In this document: positions 25,078 to 35,037 of the stretch, one piece after another | Numbering within the stretch: the first letter of the stretch is position 1 | How the letters are laid out: every line of letters starts with the position of its first letter | Assembly: GCA_963802355.1 (NCBI GenBank) | Contig: CAWDIV010000026.1 | Span: 310,001-374,000 of the forward strand | DNA from: SG8-41 sp963802355 | Lineage (GTDB): Bacteria; Pseudomonadota; Gammaproteobacteria; Burkholderiales; SG8-41 | Direction: 5' to 3' | Length of the DNA: 64,000 bases | The notes under the pieces: generated by a model | Databases searched by the model: none | Told to the model about the DNA's origin: nothing | Seen by the model: only the letters and a program-made list of their open reading frames with translations | Made by a program: the position numbers and the translations under genes

Positions 25078-25083
<6 letters not shown>
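25042..25083 (-). repeat. CATCACC heptamer array
   Basis: Six ATCACTT/ATCACCC units with a 7-nt period. The TGA stop of the serine hydrolase (25078-25080) is the first unit of this array read from the minus strand (GTGATGG). Confidence 0.8.
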
Positions 25084-26562
<1,479 letters not shown>

Positions 26563-26604
26563 GTCCGTGAGCTCTTGCGAAGGTGGAACGCCGGAATTTC
26601 CGGC

Positions 26605-27639
26605 CTAACGCAGGGACACCTTGCGCGCCTTGCGCGTGGACCGCGCGTGCGCCGCCTTTGCGCGCGGGCTGGAACCCGCCGGGACTCCGGCGCCGCCCTC
26701 GGAGGTTAGTTTCACCATTTTCAGCACTTCCTTCACCGCCAGGTGGCCGGACCACGCTGCGTTGAGCGAGTGCCAGGCGCCCGGCACGCCCGTGCACTGT
26801 ATGAATGCCCGTGAATTCAGCATCCCGAAATAGTCGATCCGGCCGATGAACTGATGGACGCCGGAGAACTCCCGCGGAAACCAGATAACTGCACCCAGCG
26901 TCACGATGCTGAGATCGTAGCGCATGTCGGTCGCCGCTTTCGCGCGCAGGGACAGCCATCCCCCCAAGGCGTTCTCGATGCTGTAGTTGCCCTTGCTGTG
27001 ACCCACCAAGAGCCTGAGCCTGCCGCCGAGCTTGGCCAGCAGAAACAGCAATGTGGTCGAATCCGGGCTCCCGTAGATGAAGCGGTCGAGGTCTATGCCG
27101 CCTGCGGCCAGGCGCTTTTTCACGGCAGTATGGGTTTCAGGATCGCGCACGTGGTCTTTCAGTTCCCAAGCATCGAAGAGCCTTGCGAACGTGTCCCGCA
27201 GCGCGTTCCTCGTGCCCAGCACAAGCCAGCCGCCCAGCGCTTCGCTCAGCACGTCCGACATGCCGAGACCCGAGACGATGCCCGCCACTGGCAGGCCCAG
27301 ATGGTCGGCGACGTTGCGCGCCAAGGCAGCCGTGCCCACGGCGGAGCTCCCGACACCCGCGACGACTACCGTCGATACCGCCTCACCGCCGTCCGCCATT
27401 TGTTCATCGACGAATTCGCACGGCGTGAGGCTTCTTATGGGCTGCCCGGCAGCGCTTGGATAGACGACCAATATCGACCCCTCCGGGCTGTCATAGCTCG
27501 AAAGCCACGACCGTTCCGGTACCGACAAGCAACCCACGTCATAGAAAACCGTGTCGAGCGCCGTGTTCGACGCGCGCCACGCAGACACGTACGCCCTGCG
27601 CGAAGCTTCCCAGTCGGGCGGTTCAGGATTCAGTCTCAT
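26605..27639 (-). CDS. Uncharacterised alpha/beta-hydrolase-like protein
   Basis: A 344-residue protein I cannot assign to a named family. It contains LRLLVGHSKGNYSIENAL, where GHSKG fits the nucleophile elbow G-x-S-x-G of alpha/beta hydrolases, preceded by VVVAGVGSSAVGTAALARNV. The C-terminal 35 residues are rich in Ala, Lys and Arg (RAKAAHARSTRKARKVSLR), like the tails of PHA-granule-associated proteins. It could therefore be a granule-bound lipase or depolymerase-like protein, which is inference only. It lies 42 bases upstream of the exported serine hydrolase, probably in one operon. Start ATG 27639, just after heptamer repeats. Confidence 0.6.
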   Translation of the reverse strand: MRLNPEPPDWEASRRAYVSAWRASNTALDTVFYDVGCLSVPERSWLSSYDSPEGSILVVYPSAAGQPIRSLTPCEFVDEQMADGGEAVSTVVVAGVGSSAVGTAALARNVADHLGLPVAGIVSGLGMSDVLSEALGGWLVLGTRNALRDTFARLFDAWELKDHVRDPETHTAVKKRLAAGGIDLDRFIYGSPDSTTLLFLLAKLGGRLRLLVGHSKGNYSIENALGGWLSLRAKAATDMRYDLSIVTLGAVIWFPREFSGVHQFIGRIDYFGMLNSRAFIQCTGVPGAWHSLNAAWSGHLAVKEVLKMVKLTSEGGAGVPAGSSPRAKAAHARSTRKARKVSLR

Positions 27640-27672
27640 GGGGGAATGGAGGGATGAGGGTGCTGAGAGAAA

Positions 27673-27733
27673 AGGCGTCCCAGATACAGCGTCTCAGGTG
27701 TGGCGTCTCAGATGAAGCGTCCCAGATAGGGCG
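27673..27733 (+). repeat. GCGTCCCAGATA 14-nt repeat array
   Basis: Four units of GCGTCCCAGATACA, GCGTCTCAGGTGTG, GCGTCTCAGATGAA and GCGTCCCAGATAGG. The period is 14, twice seven. The full inverted version is at 38999-39203. Confidence 0.8.
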
Positions 27734-27836
27734 TGTTCTCTCTGTCTTCCTCCGCGCCTCGGCGGTAAATTGGTCTTGCCCTTCTTGGCGGCCTTGGCGT
27801 CTTGGCGGTTCGATTGCGATTTTGCGCATTCTACGC

Positions 27837-28803
27837 TTACTGCAGCTGCAGGCCGACCGTCTTGACCACCCGCTCCCAGCGTGCATGCTCGACGCGCATG
27901 AACTTTGCGAGTTCTTCGGGCGTGGTGAAGCGGGGCTCCGAGCCCTGGGTGCGCAGCTGAAGGTCGAGCTCGGGCTTGCCAAGAGCGCGTCCCATCGCAT
28001 CGTTCAGCCGCGCGACGATCGCGCGCGACGTTTTCGACGGCGCGAAGAGACCGTACCACGTCACATACTCGAAGCCGGGCACGCCGGATTCGGCGACGGT
28101 CGGAATTTCCCGCGCGGCCGGCGAGCGCTCGGCGCTGCCGACGGCCAGCGCCTTCAGCCTGCCACCTTTCACGTGCGGCATCATCGCGGGCATGCTGTTG
28201 AACATGAGCTGCACGTGTCCGGCGATGAGTTCGGTGGAAGCCGGCGCGCCCCCTTTGTAGGGCACGTGCACGAGGTCGATGCGCGCCATGGATTTCAGCA
28301 ACTCCATGCCCATGTGGTTGGGGCTGCCCACGCCGGGCGAGGCGTAGTTGATCTGGCCGGGCCGCGCCCGCGCGAGCTTGAGCAGTTCACCCACTGAGTT
28401 TGCCTGCAGCCCCGGGGAAAGCAAACAGGACTTGCGGATTGACGACGATCAGGCTCACTGGAGCGAAGTCGCGCTCGACGTTGTACGGCAGCTTTTTCTG
28501 AATCAGCGGATTGATCGATAGGCCGGCGGACGTGCCGAAAAGCAGCGTGTAACCATCCGGTACCGCGCGCGCCACGATCTCGGTCCCTATGATGCCGCCC
28601 GCGCCGCCCCGGTTGTCGATGACGACCTGTTGGCCGAGGTACTCGCTCAAGGGCTGCGCGAGCAGGCGCGCGACCACGTCGGTCGATCCACCGGGCGGGT
28701 ACGTAATCACCATGCGGATCGGCCGGGTAGGGTAATCGGCGGCCGTAACGCCCGCGGCAACAAAGGAGCTGAGTGCAACAATCAACTGGAACACGAATCT
28801 CAT
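27837..28803 (-). pseudogene. Bug/TctC substrate-binding protein, frameshifted
   Basis: From ATG 28803 a signal peptide is followed by YPTRPIRMVITYPPGGSTDV, VVIDNRGGAGGIIGTEIVA and VPDGYTLLFGTSAGLSINP. Near 28418 one extra G in a CCCCGGGG run breaks the frame. The next frame continues LQANSVGELLKLARARPGQI, NYASPGVGSPNHMGMELL, VPYKGGAPASTELIAGHVQ and PTVAESGVPGFEYVTWYGLF to the stop. The 967-base span is one more than 322 codons, i.e. normal Bug length plus one base. The neighbouring MmgE/PrpD gene on the same strand suggests uptake of a tricarboxylate-like acid. A homopolymer sequence error is plausible. Confidence 0.82.
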
Positions 28804-28839
28804 CGGGGCCTATGCGTTACGGCTAATGGAAGTTATGGA

Positions 28840-30228
28840 TCACAGATGACGGTCACGCCGTTCCAGCAGCGCCAGCAGCGGCGCAATGGTACCGGCGCGA
28901 TCGAACTCCCACACGGCTTCGATGAGCCACCTGCAGTTCGCCTCGCCGATCAGGGGGCGGCAATTCACGATGAGCTTGCGCTCGAGATCCGCGTCCGACA
29001 TGGGGTTCTCGCCTTCGCCTTTCGGGTCGAGCACGCGCGCGGAGAGCTTGCGTCCGTCCTTGAGGCCGATTTCAACCGCGCCGGAGCGGCGGCCAGGATA
29101 GATGCGCTCGCATTCCTCGTCCACAAAGGTGTCGGCGGCGTCGATCAGCCGGCGCACTGCGGGGCGCTCCAGGCTTTCCGGCAGGAACATGTGCGCCGCG
29201 ACGTCGCCTTCGACCATCGCGAGCGCCGCGCCCACCGGCGCGCTCATCTGCGCGTCGAGCAGGTTCTCGCAGTGCTTGTGGTCGTGCCCGTTCACGCCGA
29301 CCGCATAAAGGCCGATACGTATGGACTCGACCTCCTGCGGGTGCACGCCATGCTCCTCACGCAGCGCCAATATGCCGTCCATCGCCGAGTGGTAGTGGCG
29401 GCAGCAGGGGTACGGCTTGAAATAGATGCTCGTGATCTCGTAGCGCGTGCCCAGCCCATCCAGCAGCCGCCCCCACTTGAACTCGCCGCCGGTGAAGGCG
29501 TCGGCGAAACCGTAGCGGCCTTCCAATATCCGACCCGGTCCGGTGATGCCGCGCCGCGCGAATTCCGCGCACAGCAGCCCGTCGCGCGCCGCCTTGCCTG
29601 GATGGAGGCGCTTTACTTCCGCGCCGTCGTCGAGATACTGCCGCACACCGCCGGCGAAGCTGCCCGCGAGTCCGAGCGCGTGATTGGTCTGCGTTGCATT
29701 GAGCTCGAGCAGGTTGGCGACCGCCGCGGCGGCGCCGAAGACGCCGGCCAGCGCCGTGTTGTGATAACCCCGCCGTGCCGTGACGGGATGCATGGCGGCA
29801 GCGAGCCGCGTCATGACGTCGTAACCTGCCACGACCGCGGCGACAACCGCGCGAGGCCCGGCCCGATACTGCTCGGCGGCCGCGAGCACCGCGGGAATTA
29901 TTGCGCCGGAGGGATGCGCAGACCCGTGCGTGTGCCCGTCGTCGAAATCCAAGCCGTGCGTGTTGGCGCCATTCACCAACGCGGCGTTCGCGGCCGACAG
30001 TTTCGAGCCGGTGCCGATGACGCTCGCCGTCCTGGCTGCGTCGGTTTCCTCAAAATACGACAGCAGCGCGCGCGACACCGGCATGGCGGAACCGGCCAGC
30101 GCGCAGGTGACGTGGTCGAGCAGGGCGCGCTTGAAGGCGTGGATGACCGGCGGCGGCAAGGTCTCATAGCGTATGCCCGCGGCGTGCGCCGCCAGCTTCA
30201 CGCTAGCTCCTTGCGCCAGGTCGCTCAT
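28840..30228 (-). CDS. MmgE/PrpD family protein
   Basis: A 462-residue protein of the 2-methylcitrate dehydratase / iminodisuccinate epimerase superfamily. Visible family motifs are NTHGLDFDDGHTHGSAHPSG, AAVVAGYDVMTRLAAAM, YHNTALAGVFGAAAAVANLL, LHPGKAARDGLLCAEFARRG and YFKPYPCCRHYHSAMDGIL. PrpD dehydrates methylcitrate; many homologues act on other hydroxy-acids with neighbouring Bug genes, as here. It lies 37 bases upstream of the Bug gene, almost certainly one operon. ATG 30228. Confidence 0.92.
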   Translation of the reverse strand: MSDLAQGASVKLAAHAAGIRYETLPPPVIHAFKRALLDHVTCALAGSAMPVSRALLSYFEETDAARTASVIGTGSKLSAANAALVNGANTHGLDFDDGHTHGSAHPSGAIIPAVLAAAEQYRAGPRAVVAAVVAGYDVMTRLAAAMHPVTARRGYHNTALAGVFGAAAAVANLLELNATQTNHALGLAGSFAGGVRQYLDDGAEVKRLHPGKAARDGLLCAEFARRGITGPGRILEGRYGFADAFTGGEFKWGRLLDGLGTRYEITSIYFKPYPCCRHYHSAMDGILALREEHGVHPQEVESIRIGLYAVGVNGHDHKHCENLLDAQMSAPVGAALAMVEGDVAAHMFLPESLERPAVRRLIDAADTFVDEECERIYPGRRSGAVEIGLKDGRKLSARVLDPKGEGENPMSDADLERKLIVNCRPLIGEANCRWLIEAVWEFDRAGTIAPLLALLERRDRHL

Positions 30229-30262
30229 GCTCGACTCCTGTTGGCTGGTGGAAAATCCAAAT

Positions 30263-30367
30263 AGACAGGATTTACATGATTAACGGGATCAAATCTCTAC
30301 ACCCTCTTACCGGTGACGATACCATCGTCAGACGCTTCCCATCCTGTAAATCCCGTCAATCCTGTCC
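30263..30367. repeat. GACAGGATTTACA period-9 inverted pair
   Basis: The left arm ACAGGATTT-ACATGATTA-ACGGGATCA (30266-30292) and right arm ATCCTGTAA-ATCCCGTCA-ATCCTGTCC (30341-30367) are complementary with a 48-base loop. The right arm overlaps the end of the acyl-CoA synthetase gene and provides its stop codon. Confidence 0.8.
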
Positions 30368-32461
30368 GTTTGGTTCTAACACCACGAGCCCATCTACTGC
30401 GACGACACCTTCGCCCTCGCGCTTCACGATGAGCGGGTTGATCTCCGCTTCGAGCACTGTGCGAGCGCGGACTTCCGCGAGGATGGACAGCCTGCTGACG
30501 GCTTGCGCGAGCGCTGCGCAGTCACCGCGAGGCAGATTGCGATAGCCGCGCAGCAAGGCGAGCTCCGGCACTTCCTCGATCATGCGCTGCGCTTCCTCGG
30601 GACTTATCGGCGCGAGCCTCACGGCCAGGCTGGGCCGCAGTTCCGCCGCGACGCCGCCCAGACCCAGCACCACGACCGGGCCGACTTCCGGATCGCGGCG
30701 GTAGCCCACGATCACTTCGACGAGACCGCGCTCCATCCGCTGCACGAGCACGCCGTCGATGCGGGCCGCGGGACTACGCGCACATGCAGCCTCCAGCAGC
30801 CGTCCCACTTCATGGCGCACCGAGGCGGCGGGGACGTTGAGTTGCACCAGACCGGCATCGGTCTTGTGCGGGATGTCGGCCGAGAGGATCTTCAATGCGA
30901 ACGAGCCGGGGCCTCCGCCCATGCCGGCGGGTTCGGTCATCACCACGCTTTCCGCGGCGCGGACGCCGAGCGCCTCGAAGAGCGACTGTGAATCGTGCTC
31001 GTTCAATCGCGTTCCGCTCTTTGCTGACAGGCAGGCTTCCGCGGCCGCGACGACTGCGGGCTCCGCGCGGAAATGCGCGGTGGGTGCACGCCAGTTCAGA
31101 TACGCGTTGACGGAATCGGCGCAGGATTCCGGCGTGCGAAATCCTGCCACGCTGTTCTCCTCGAGCAGCTTCAGCCCTTCGTCGGCGCGGGGAGCGAGAA
31201 ATACCGCCAGCGGCTTGCGATCGCGGTGGCGGGCCTTGAAGATACGGTCCGTAATTACGGCGGGGCCGGTTTGCGCGCTGGAGCCGACCACCGCGACGAC
31301 GGCGTCGCTGTCCTCCGAGGCGAGCAGCTCCGAGAGGATGGCCGTGTAGCGGGCGCCTGAGCCTTGCACCATGGGGATATCCGTCAGCGGGACGGGCGCG
31401 ACCGGGATCCCCTGCGCCGCGAGATTGGCTATTACGCGCTCGGAGGGCGCGACGACGTCGGCACCCAGCACTCCGAGCCGGTCCACTACCATCGCCGCGG
31501 CGCCGCCGGTCCCGGTAACCGCGGTCACCCGGCGCCCGCGCGGCGGGCGATGTCCCGCCACGAGCCGCGGCGTCTCGAACAGGCTCTCTATCATGCCAAC
31601 CCGGATGATGCCGTGCGCGCGGAAGAAAGCATCGGCGATCTCGTCGGGGCCGGTCATTGCTCCGGTGTGCGAGTTCGCTACTTGGCGTCCTACGCTGGAG
31701 CGCCCGAGCTTGTATGCGATCATGGGCTTGCCCGCCGCCACCGCGCGGCGTGCCGCCCGCGCCAGGTGGTGCGAGTCCCGGAAGGTCTCGAGGAACAGCA
31801 ATATCGCGCCGGTGTCGGGATCATCCACGAGCATGTCCGAGATCTCTCCCACACCCAGATCGCATTCATTGCCGACCGAAACCAGCTTCGAAAAACCCAG
31901 GCCGCGGGCCTGCGCGCGCGAGAGCAGCGTGCCCAGCGTGCTCCCGCTCTGCGAGATCACGCTCAGCGGGCCGGGCTTGAGGCGCTCCTGGCCGAGTACC
32001 GCGTTCACGGTGAGCGGCATTGCGCGGTGCACGTTGATGATCCCCATGCAGTTGGGGCCGAGAAGCCGCAGCCCGCCGGCGCGCGCCGTTTGCACCATCT
32101 CCCGCTGCCTCGCGAGCCCTTCCTCGCCGAGCTCGGCAAATCCGGCGCTGAACATCGTCGCCACCGGCACTTCGCGCTCGCAGCACTGCTCGATCACTCC
32201 AGGCACTGCCGCGGCCGGCACCATGATGAAGGCGTGATCGATCGATTTAGGCACGGCGCGCAGGTCGGGATACGCTTTTTCGCCGAGGATTTCGCTGCGG
32301 CCCGGATTGACCGGGATGACCCTGCCGCTGTAGCCGTGCTGCTTCAGGAAGCGCTGCGGCCGGGAGTTGTTCTTGGCGAGGTCCGCGGAGGCGCCCACCA
32401 GCGCAATTGCCCGCGGTTCAAATAGCGCTTGCGCGAGGGGGGAGCGGGAGGCGCTGTTCAT
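30356..32461 (-). CDS. Acetate-CoA ligase family protein (ADP/NDP-forming acyl-CoA synthetase, fused alpha-beta)
   Basis: A 701-residue protein. Order: CoA-binding Rossmann domain (AIALVGASADLAKNNSRPQR), succinyl-CoA-ligase-like domains (GLRLLGPNCMGIINVHRAMP, SQSGSTLGTLLSRA, KLGRSSVGRQVANSHTGAM), then the ATP-grasp domain (about 480-695; VMTEPAGMGGGPGSFALKIL, SADIPHKTDAGLVQL, PVVVLGLGGVAAEL, INPLIVKREGEGVVAVD). The family makes acyl-CoA from an acid and ATP or runs in reverse. It is encoded upstream of MmgE/PrpD and may activate the product. The final residues EPNGQD and TGA come from the period-9 repeat. Confidence 0.9.
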   Translation of the reverse strand: MNSASRSPLAQALFEPRAIALVGASADLAKNNSRPQRFLKQHGYSGRVIPVNPGRSEILGEKAYPDLRAVPKSIDHAFIMVPAAAVPGVIEQCCEREVPVATMFSAGFAELGEEGLARQREMVQTARAGGLRLLGPNCMGIINVHRAMPLTVNAVLGQERLKPGPLSVISQSGSTLGTLLSRAQARGLGFSKLVSVGNECDLGVGEISDMLVDDPDTGAILLFLETFRDSHHLARAARRAVAAGKPMIAYKLGRSSVGRQVANSHTGAMTGPDEIADAFFRAHGIIRVGMIESLFETPRLVAGHRPPRGRRVTAVTGTGGAAAMVVDRLGVLGADVVAPSERVIANLAAQGIPVAPVPLTDIPMVQGSGARYTAILSELLASEDSDAVVAVVGSSAQTGPAVITDRIFKARHRDRKPLAVFLAPRADEGLKLLEENSVAGFRTPESCADSVNAYLNWRAPTAHFRAEPAVVAAAEACLSAKSGTRLNEHDSQSLFEALGVRAAESVVMTEPAGMGGGPGSFALKILSADIPHKTDAGLVQLNVPAASVRHEVGRLLEAACARSPAARIDGVLVQRMERGLVEVIVGYRRDPEVGPVVVLGLGGVAAELRPSLAVRLAPISPEEAQRMIEEVPELALLRGYRNLPRGDCAALAQAVSRLSILAEVRARTVLEAEINPLIVKREGEGVVAVDGLVVLEPNGQD

Positions 32462-32469
32462 CTGAGAAG

Positions 32470-32501
32470 CGTGATTCGTGACTCGTGACTCGTGACTGGT
32501 G
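32470..32501 (+). repeat. GTGACTC heptamer array
   Basis: GTGATTC-GTGACTC-GTGACTC-GTGACTG with a 7-nt period, immediately upstream of the acyl-CoA synthetase start codon. Same family as 9917 and 38087. Confidence 0.8.
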
Positions 32502-32526
32502 CCGGTCCCAGGTCTTCCGACCGAGC

Positions 32527-33615
32527 TTATCTCCTTCTGGCCGTGATTTTCCTGGCGCTCTTGGCGGCCTGGGCGGTTCGCTTTGCCTTTGCTGGCTGCC
32601 TGGTAGCTGCGACGCGCACGGTCTTTCCCGACTTAGCAGATTTCAGGATAGCCTCGAAAACCGCTGCGCCGTGCTCCTCGTCGCCTCCGGCGACCGCGAG
32701 CGGGCGCTTTTCCTCGATCGCGCGCGCGAAGTTTTCGAGCTCCGCGCGCTCCGTGCTCACCTCGGGAAACGTGACCACCTCCGGTTTGTGATGAACGAGC
32801 AGATTCTCCGGATTCACGAAGCACACGCGCATTTCCCAGGTGGTGAGGTGCTGGACATCGCCCACTTCCACCCAGCCCTTGCTGCCGAATACTTGCATGC
32901 GCCAGGTCTCGGCCGTGGCGATTACCGTGCCGAGGTAACCTGTCGCGCCGTTCTCGAATCGAAACAGCATCGAGGTCGTGTCATCCAGGCCGTAATCCTG
33001 GGCGCGCCGGAAGCTTTGCGCGTGCACCGACGCGATGCGCCCGGCGAGGTACAAGTAGGCATCCAGCGTGTGCACGCCGCGTCCGGTCATGCCGCCCGCG
33101 GGGCCTTCATCCCGCTCCTGGCGCCAGTGGCCCCTGGAGAACCGATAAGCGCTGGGCCCGCAGAAGTTGCCTTCGAGATGCAAGAGCTTCCCCAGGCGCC
33201 CGTCCTCCAGCATGCGCTTGATCTCCTGGAGCGCCGGCTGGAAGCGCCAGTTGTAGCCCACCGCGAGCGTGACGCCGGCTTTCGCGCAGGCGCGCACGGC
33301 CGCCTGCGCGCTGGCGCGATCCAGCGCGAGCGGCTTTTCCGTGAACACGTGCTTGCCGGCCCTGGCAGCCGCGGCGACCTGGCGCGCGTGCTGCGTGTGC
33401 GGCGTGGCGAGCACCAGTGCGTCCACCTGCGGATCAGCGAGCGCCTTCTCGTACGAATCGTAGAGGGGGAATCCTTTGTCCCGCGCGTAGGGCTCGGCTT
33501 TCGCCACAGTGCGCGTCGCTCCGGCAACGAAGCGGATCGCGTCGCTTTTGCCCTGCACGCTGTTGACGAGATTCTGGCCCCAGCGGCCGAGGCCGACGAT
33601 TGCGGCGTTTATCAT
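32527..33615 (-). CDS. Gfo/Idh/MocA family NAD(P)-dependent oxidoreductase
   Basis: A 362-residue protein. NAAIVGLGRWGQNLVNSV is the NAD-binding motif, HVFTEKPLALD the conserved E-K-P, and NWRFQPALQEIKRMLEDGRLG plus GRGVHTLDAYLYLAG the catalytic half with the His of H-x-x-D. Members oxidise sugars, inositols or related polyols. The C-terminus is an alanine/lysine/arginine-rich tail of about 25 residues (QPAKAKRTAQAAKSARK). It stands upstream of the acyl-CoA synthetase on the same strand, with a heptamer array in the gap. Confidence 0.9.
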   Translation of the reverse strand: MINAAIVGLGRWGQNLVNSVQGKSDAIRFVAGATRTVAKAEPYARDKGFPLYDSYEKALADPQVDALVLATPHTQHARQVAAAARAGKHVFTEKPLALDRASAQAAVRACAKAGVTLAVGYNWRFQPALQEIKRMLEDGRLGKLLHLEGNFCGPSAYRFSRGHWRQERDEGPAGGMTGRGVHTLDAYLYLAGRIASVHAQSFRRAQDYGLDDTTSMLFRFENGATGYLGTVIATAETWRMQVFGSKGWVEVGDVQHLTTWEMRVCFVNPENLLVHHKPEVVTFPEVSTERAELENFARAIEEKRPLAVAGGDEEHGAAVFEAILKSAKSGKTVRVAATRQPAKAKRTAQAAKSARKITARRR

Positions 33616-33620
33616 TTTCT

Positions 33621-33747
33621 TGATGAAGCGTGACTTGATGAAGCGTGACTTGATGAGGCGTGACTTGATGGGGCGTGACTGATACGGCGTGATCGGTGCT
33701 GATTCTTGGATTCTACGATGTACCAGTCACGATTCACCAGTCACGTA
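33621..33747. repeat. TGATGAAGCGTGACT 15-nt array plus inverted CAGTCACG units
   Basis: Five 15-nt units of TGATGAAGCGTGACT (33621-33692), then CCAGTCACGATTCACCAGTC in reverse sense (33723-33742). The right-hand end supplies the premature TGA of the Bug pseudogene on the minus strand. Confidence 0.8.
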
Positions 33748-34170
33748 TTTCCAGCACCCAACGCCTTCAACCGGCCCGCTTTGGCGTGCGGGATCGCTGG
33801 CAGGAGCGGGCCGAAGCCGAGCTTGACCTGGCCGCCGATCAGCGCCGGCAGTGCGGCGCCGCTGCCCTTGTAGGGCACGTGCAGCATCTTGATGCCGGTC
33901 ATGGAGGACAGCAGCTCCGCGGCGAGATGGTTGGAGACACCGACGCCGGAGGAGGCGTAGGTGATCTCGCCGGGACGGGCTTTAGCGTAGGCGATCAGCT
34001 ACCGTGCGCGCGATGGCGTCGCTGGGACCCCCGGGAAGAAACCCGACCACGAAACGAATCGGGCGGGAGGGATAGCTCTCCGTGTTGCCTGCTGCGAAGG
34101 TGGGGCCGGAAAGGAGCAGCGCGGCGTATCCGATGAGCGCCAGCCGGCGTATGGTGCGGCAGGCGTGCAT
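33741..34170 (-). pseudogene. Bug/TctC substrate-binding protein, internally deleted and C-terminally truncated
   Basis: From ATG 34170 a signal peptide and YPSRPIRFVVGFLPGGPSDA, AIARTVADRL are normal Bug N-terminal sequence. The protein then jumps, in another frame, to LIAYAKARPGEITYASSGVG, SNHLAAELLSSM and VPYKGSGAALPALIGGQVK, omitting about 100 residues that include the VVIDNR...GG loop. It ends early at AKAGRLKALGAGNT, where a CAGTCAC heptamer array begins; about 90 C-terminal residues are missing. This loss cannot be a single-base error. It would not bind ligand. Confidence 0.8.
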
Positions 34171-34196
34171 CAGCGTGTCATTTGTGCGGGAGTGTT

Positions 34197-34391
34197 TTAT
34201 ATCCTGAGCAGCGTGGCGAGTTCCGCCGCTTCGGCGTTATCCCCGGTGAGATTCTGGTAGCGTGCGGCGAGCACGCGATTGCATTCGGCCATCACTCCTT
34301 GCGCTCGTTCAGAGATACGGAGCAGGTGCTCCAGCTCGCGTTTTTCCACTTCGAGGCGTGCCGCTTCGGGTATATCGTTGGCGTGGCTCAT
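34197..34391 (-). CDS. Small hypothetical protein
   Basis: A 64-residue, highly charged, alpha-helical protein (ARLEVEKRELEHLLRISERA) with no Cys, signal or membrane segment. I do not recognise a family. It lies between two decayed Bug genes on the same strand. The acidic/basic heptad pattern could form a short coiled coil. Confidence 0.45.
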   Translation of the reverse strand: MSHANDIPEAARLEVEKRELEHLLRISERAQGVMAECNRVLAARYQNLTGDNAEAAELATLLRI

Positions 34392-34559
34392 CGTCCCCTC
34401 GCTGGTGTCGGATTTAACGGATCCAGAATACGAGGACAGCAGGCGCGTGCATATCGGGGTGATACCTTAGGGTGTGCAGGGGAAAGACCTGAGTTGGAGA
34501 CTGCCCGCCGCCGCTCGATGGCCGCAAGAAGGCAAAGTTATCTACAGTTTATCAGGTAC

Positions 34560-34955
34560 TTAGTCCACCTTTGCGCCTGATTCCTTGACGACATTCTTCC
34601 ACCGCGGCACTTCGACCTTGATCAACTGAGCGAACTGCTCGGGCGTGCTCGGATATAGCGCGACATTGATGGCATGCGTGCCGACGTGCCCGATCATGAC
34701 GGTGTAGCCGTCCGGCGCCGACTTGGCGGTGAGCTCGGCGCCGATGTTGCCGCCGGCGCCTCCCTTGTTGTCCACGACGATCTGCTGGCCCCACTGCTGG
34801 ACGAGCTTCTCGCCGATGGCGCGCGACATGATGTCCGTCGGACCGCCGGGCGCGAACGGCACGATCCAATGGATCGGCTTTACGGGATAAACCTGCGCGC
34901 TCGCTGCGCCGCCAGGCAGAAAAACACAGGGAGCCACAGATAAACACAGATACAC
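34560..34955 (-). pseudogene. Bug/TctC substrate-binding protein with large in-frame internal deletion
   Basis: The N-terminal third is intact: VYPVKPIHWIVPFAPGGPTD, VVDNKGGAGGNIGAELTAK and APDGYTVMIGHVGTHAINVA. It then joins in frame to the last 28 residues (TPEQFAQLIKVEVPRWKNV). About 190 residues, including the second ligand loop, are missing. The only available start (34955) lies inside a period-10 repeat, which encodes the hydrophobic leader VYLCLSVAPCVFLPGG. The original start region is lost or replaced. Confidence 0.8.
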
Positions 34956-35027
34956 ACGGATAAAACCCCTCGTCCTCGATTGCTTGAGGTCGCACTATCT
35001 GTGTTCATCTGTGTGTATCTGTGGCTC
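34931..35027. repeat. Inverted pair of the period-10 repeat
   Basis: The left arm (34931-34963) GAGCCACAGATAAACACAGA... and right arm (34996-35027) ...TGTGTGTATCTGTGGCTC are complementary with a 32-base loop. Confidence 0.85.
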
Positions 35028-35037
35028 AATCAGAATT

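Noticed and set aside
28630..30264. 544-codon rightward open frame opposite MmgE/PrpD
   Set aside because: Antisense to a well-conserved gene; no motif, and it extends through the broken Bug gene, which a real gene would not.
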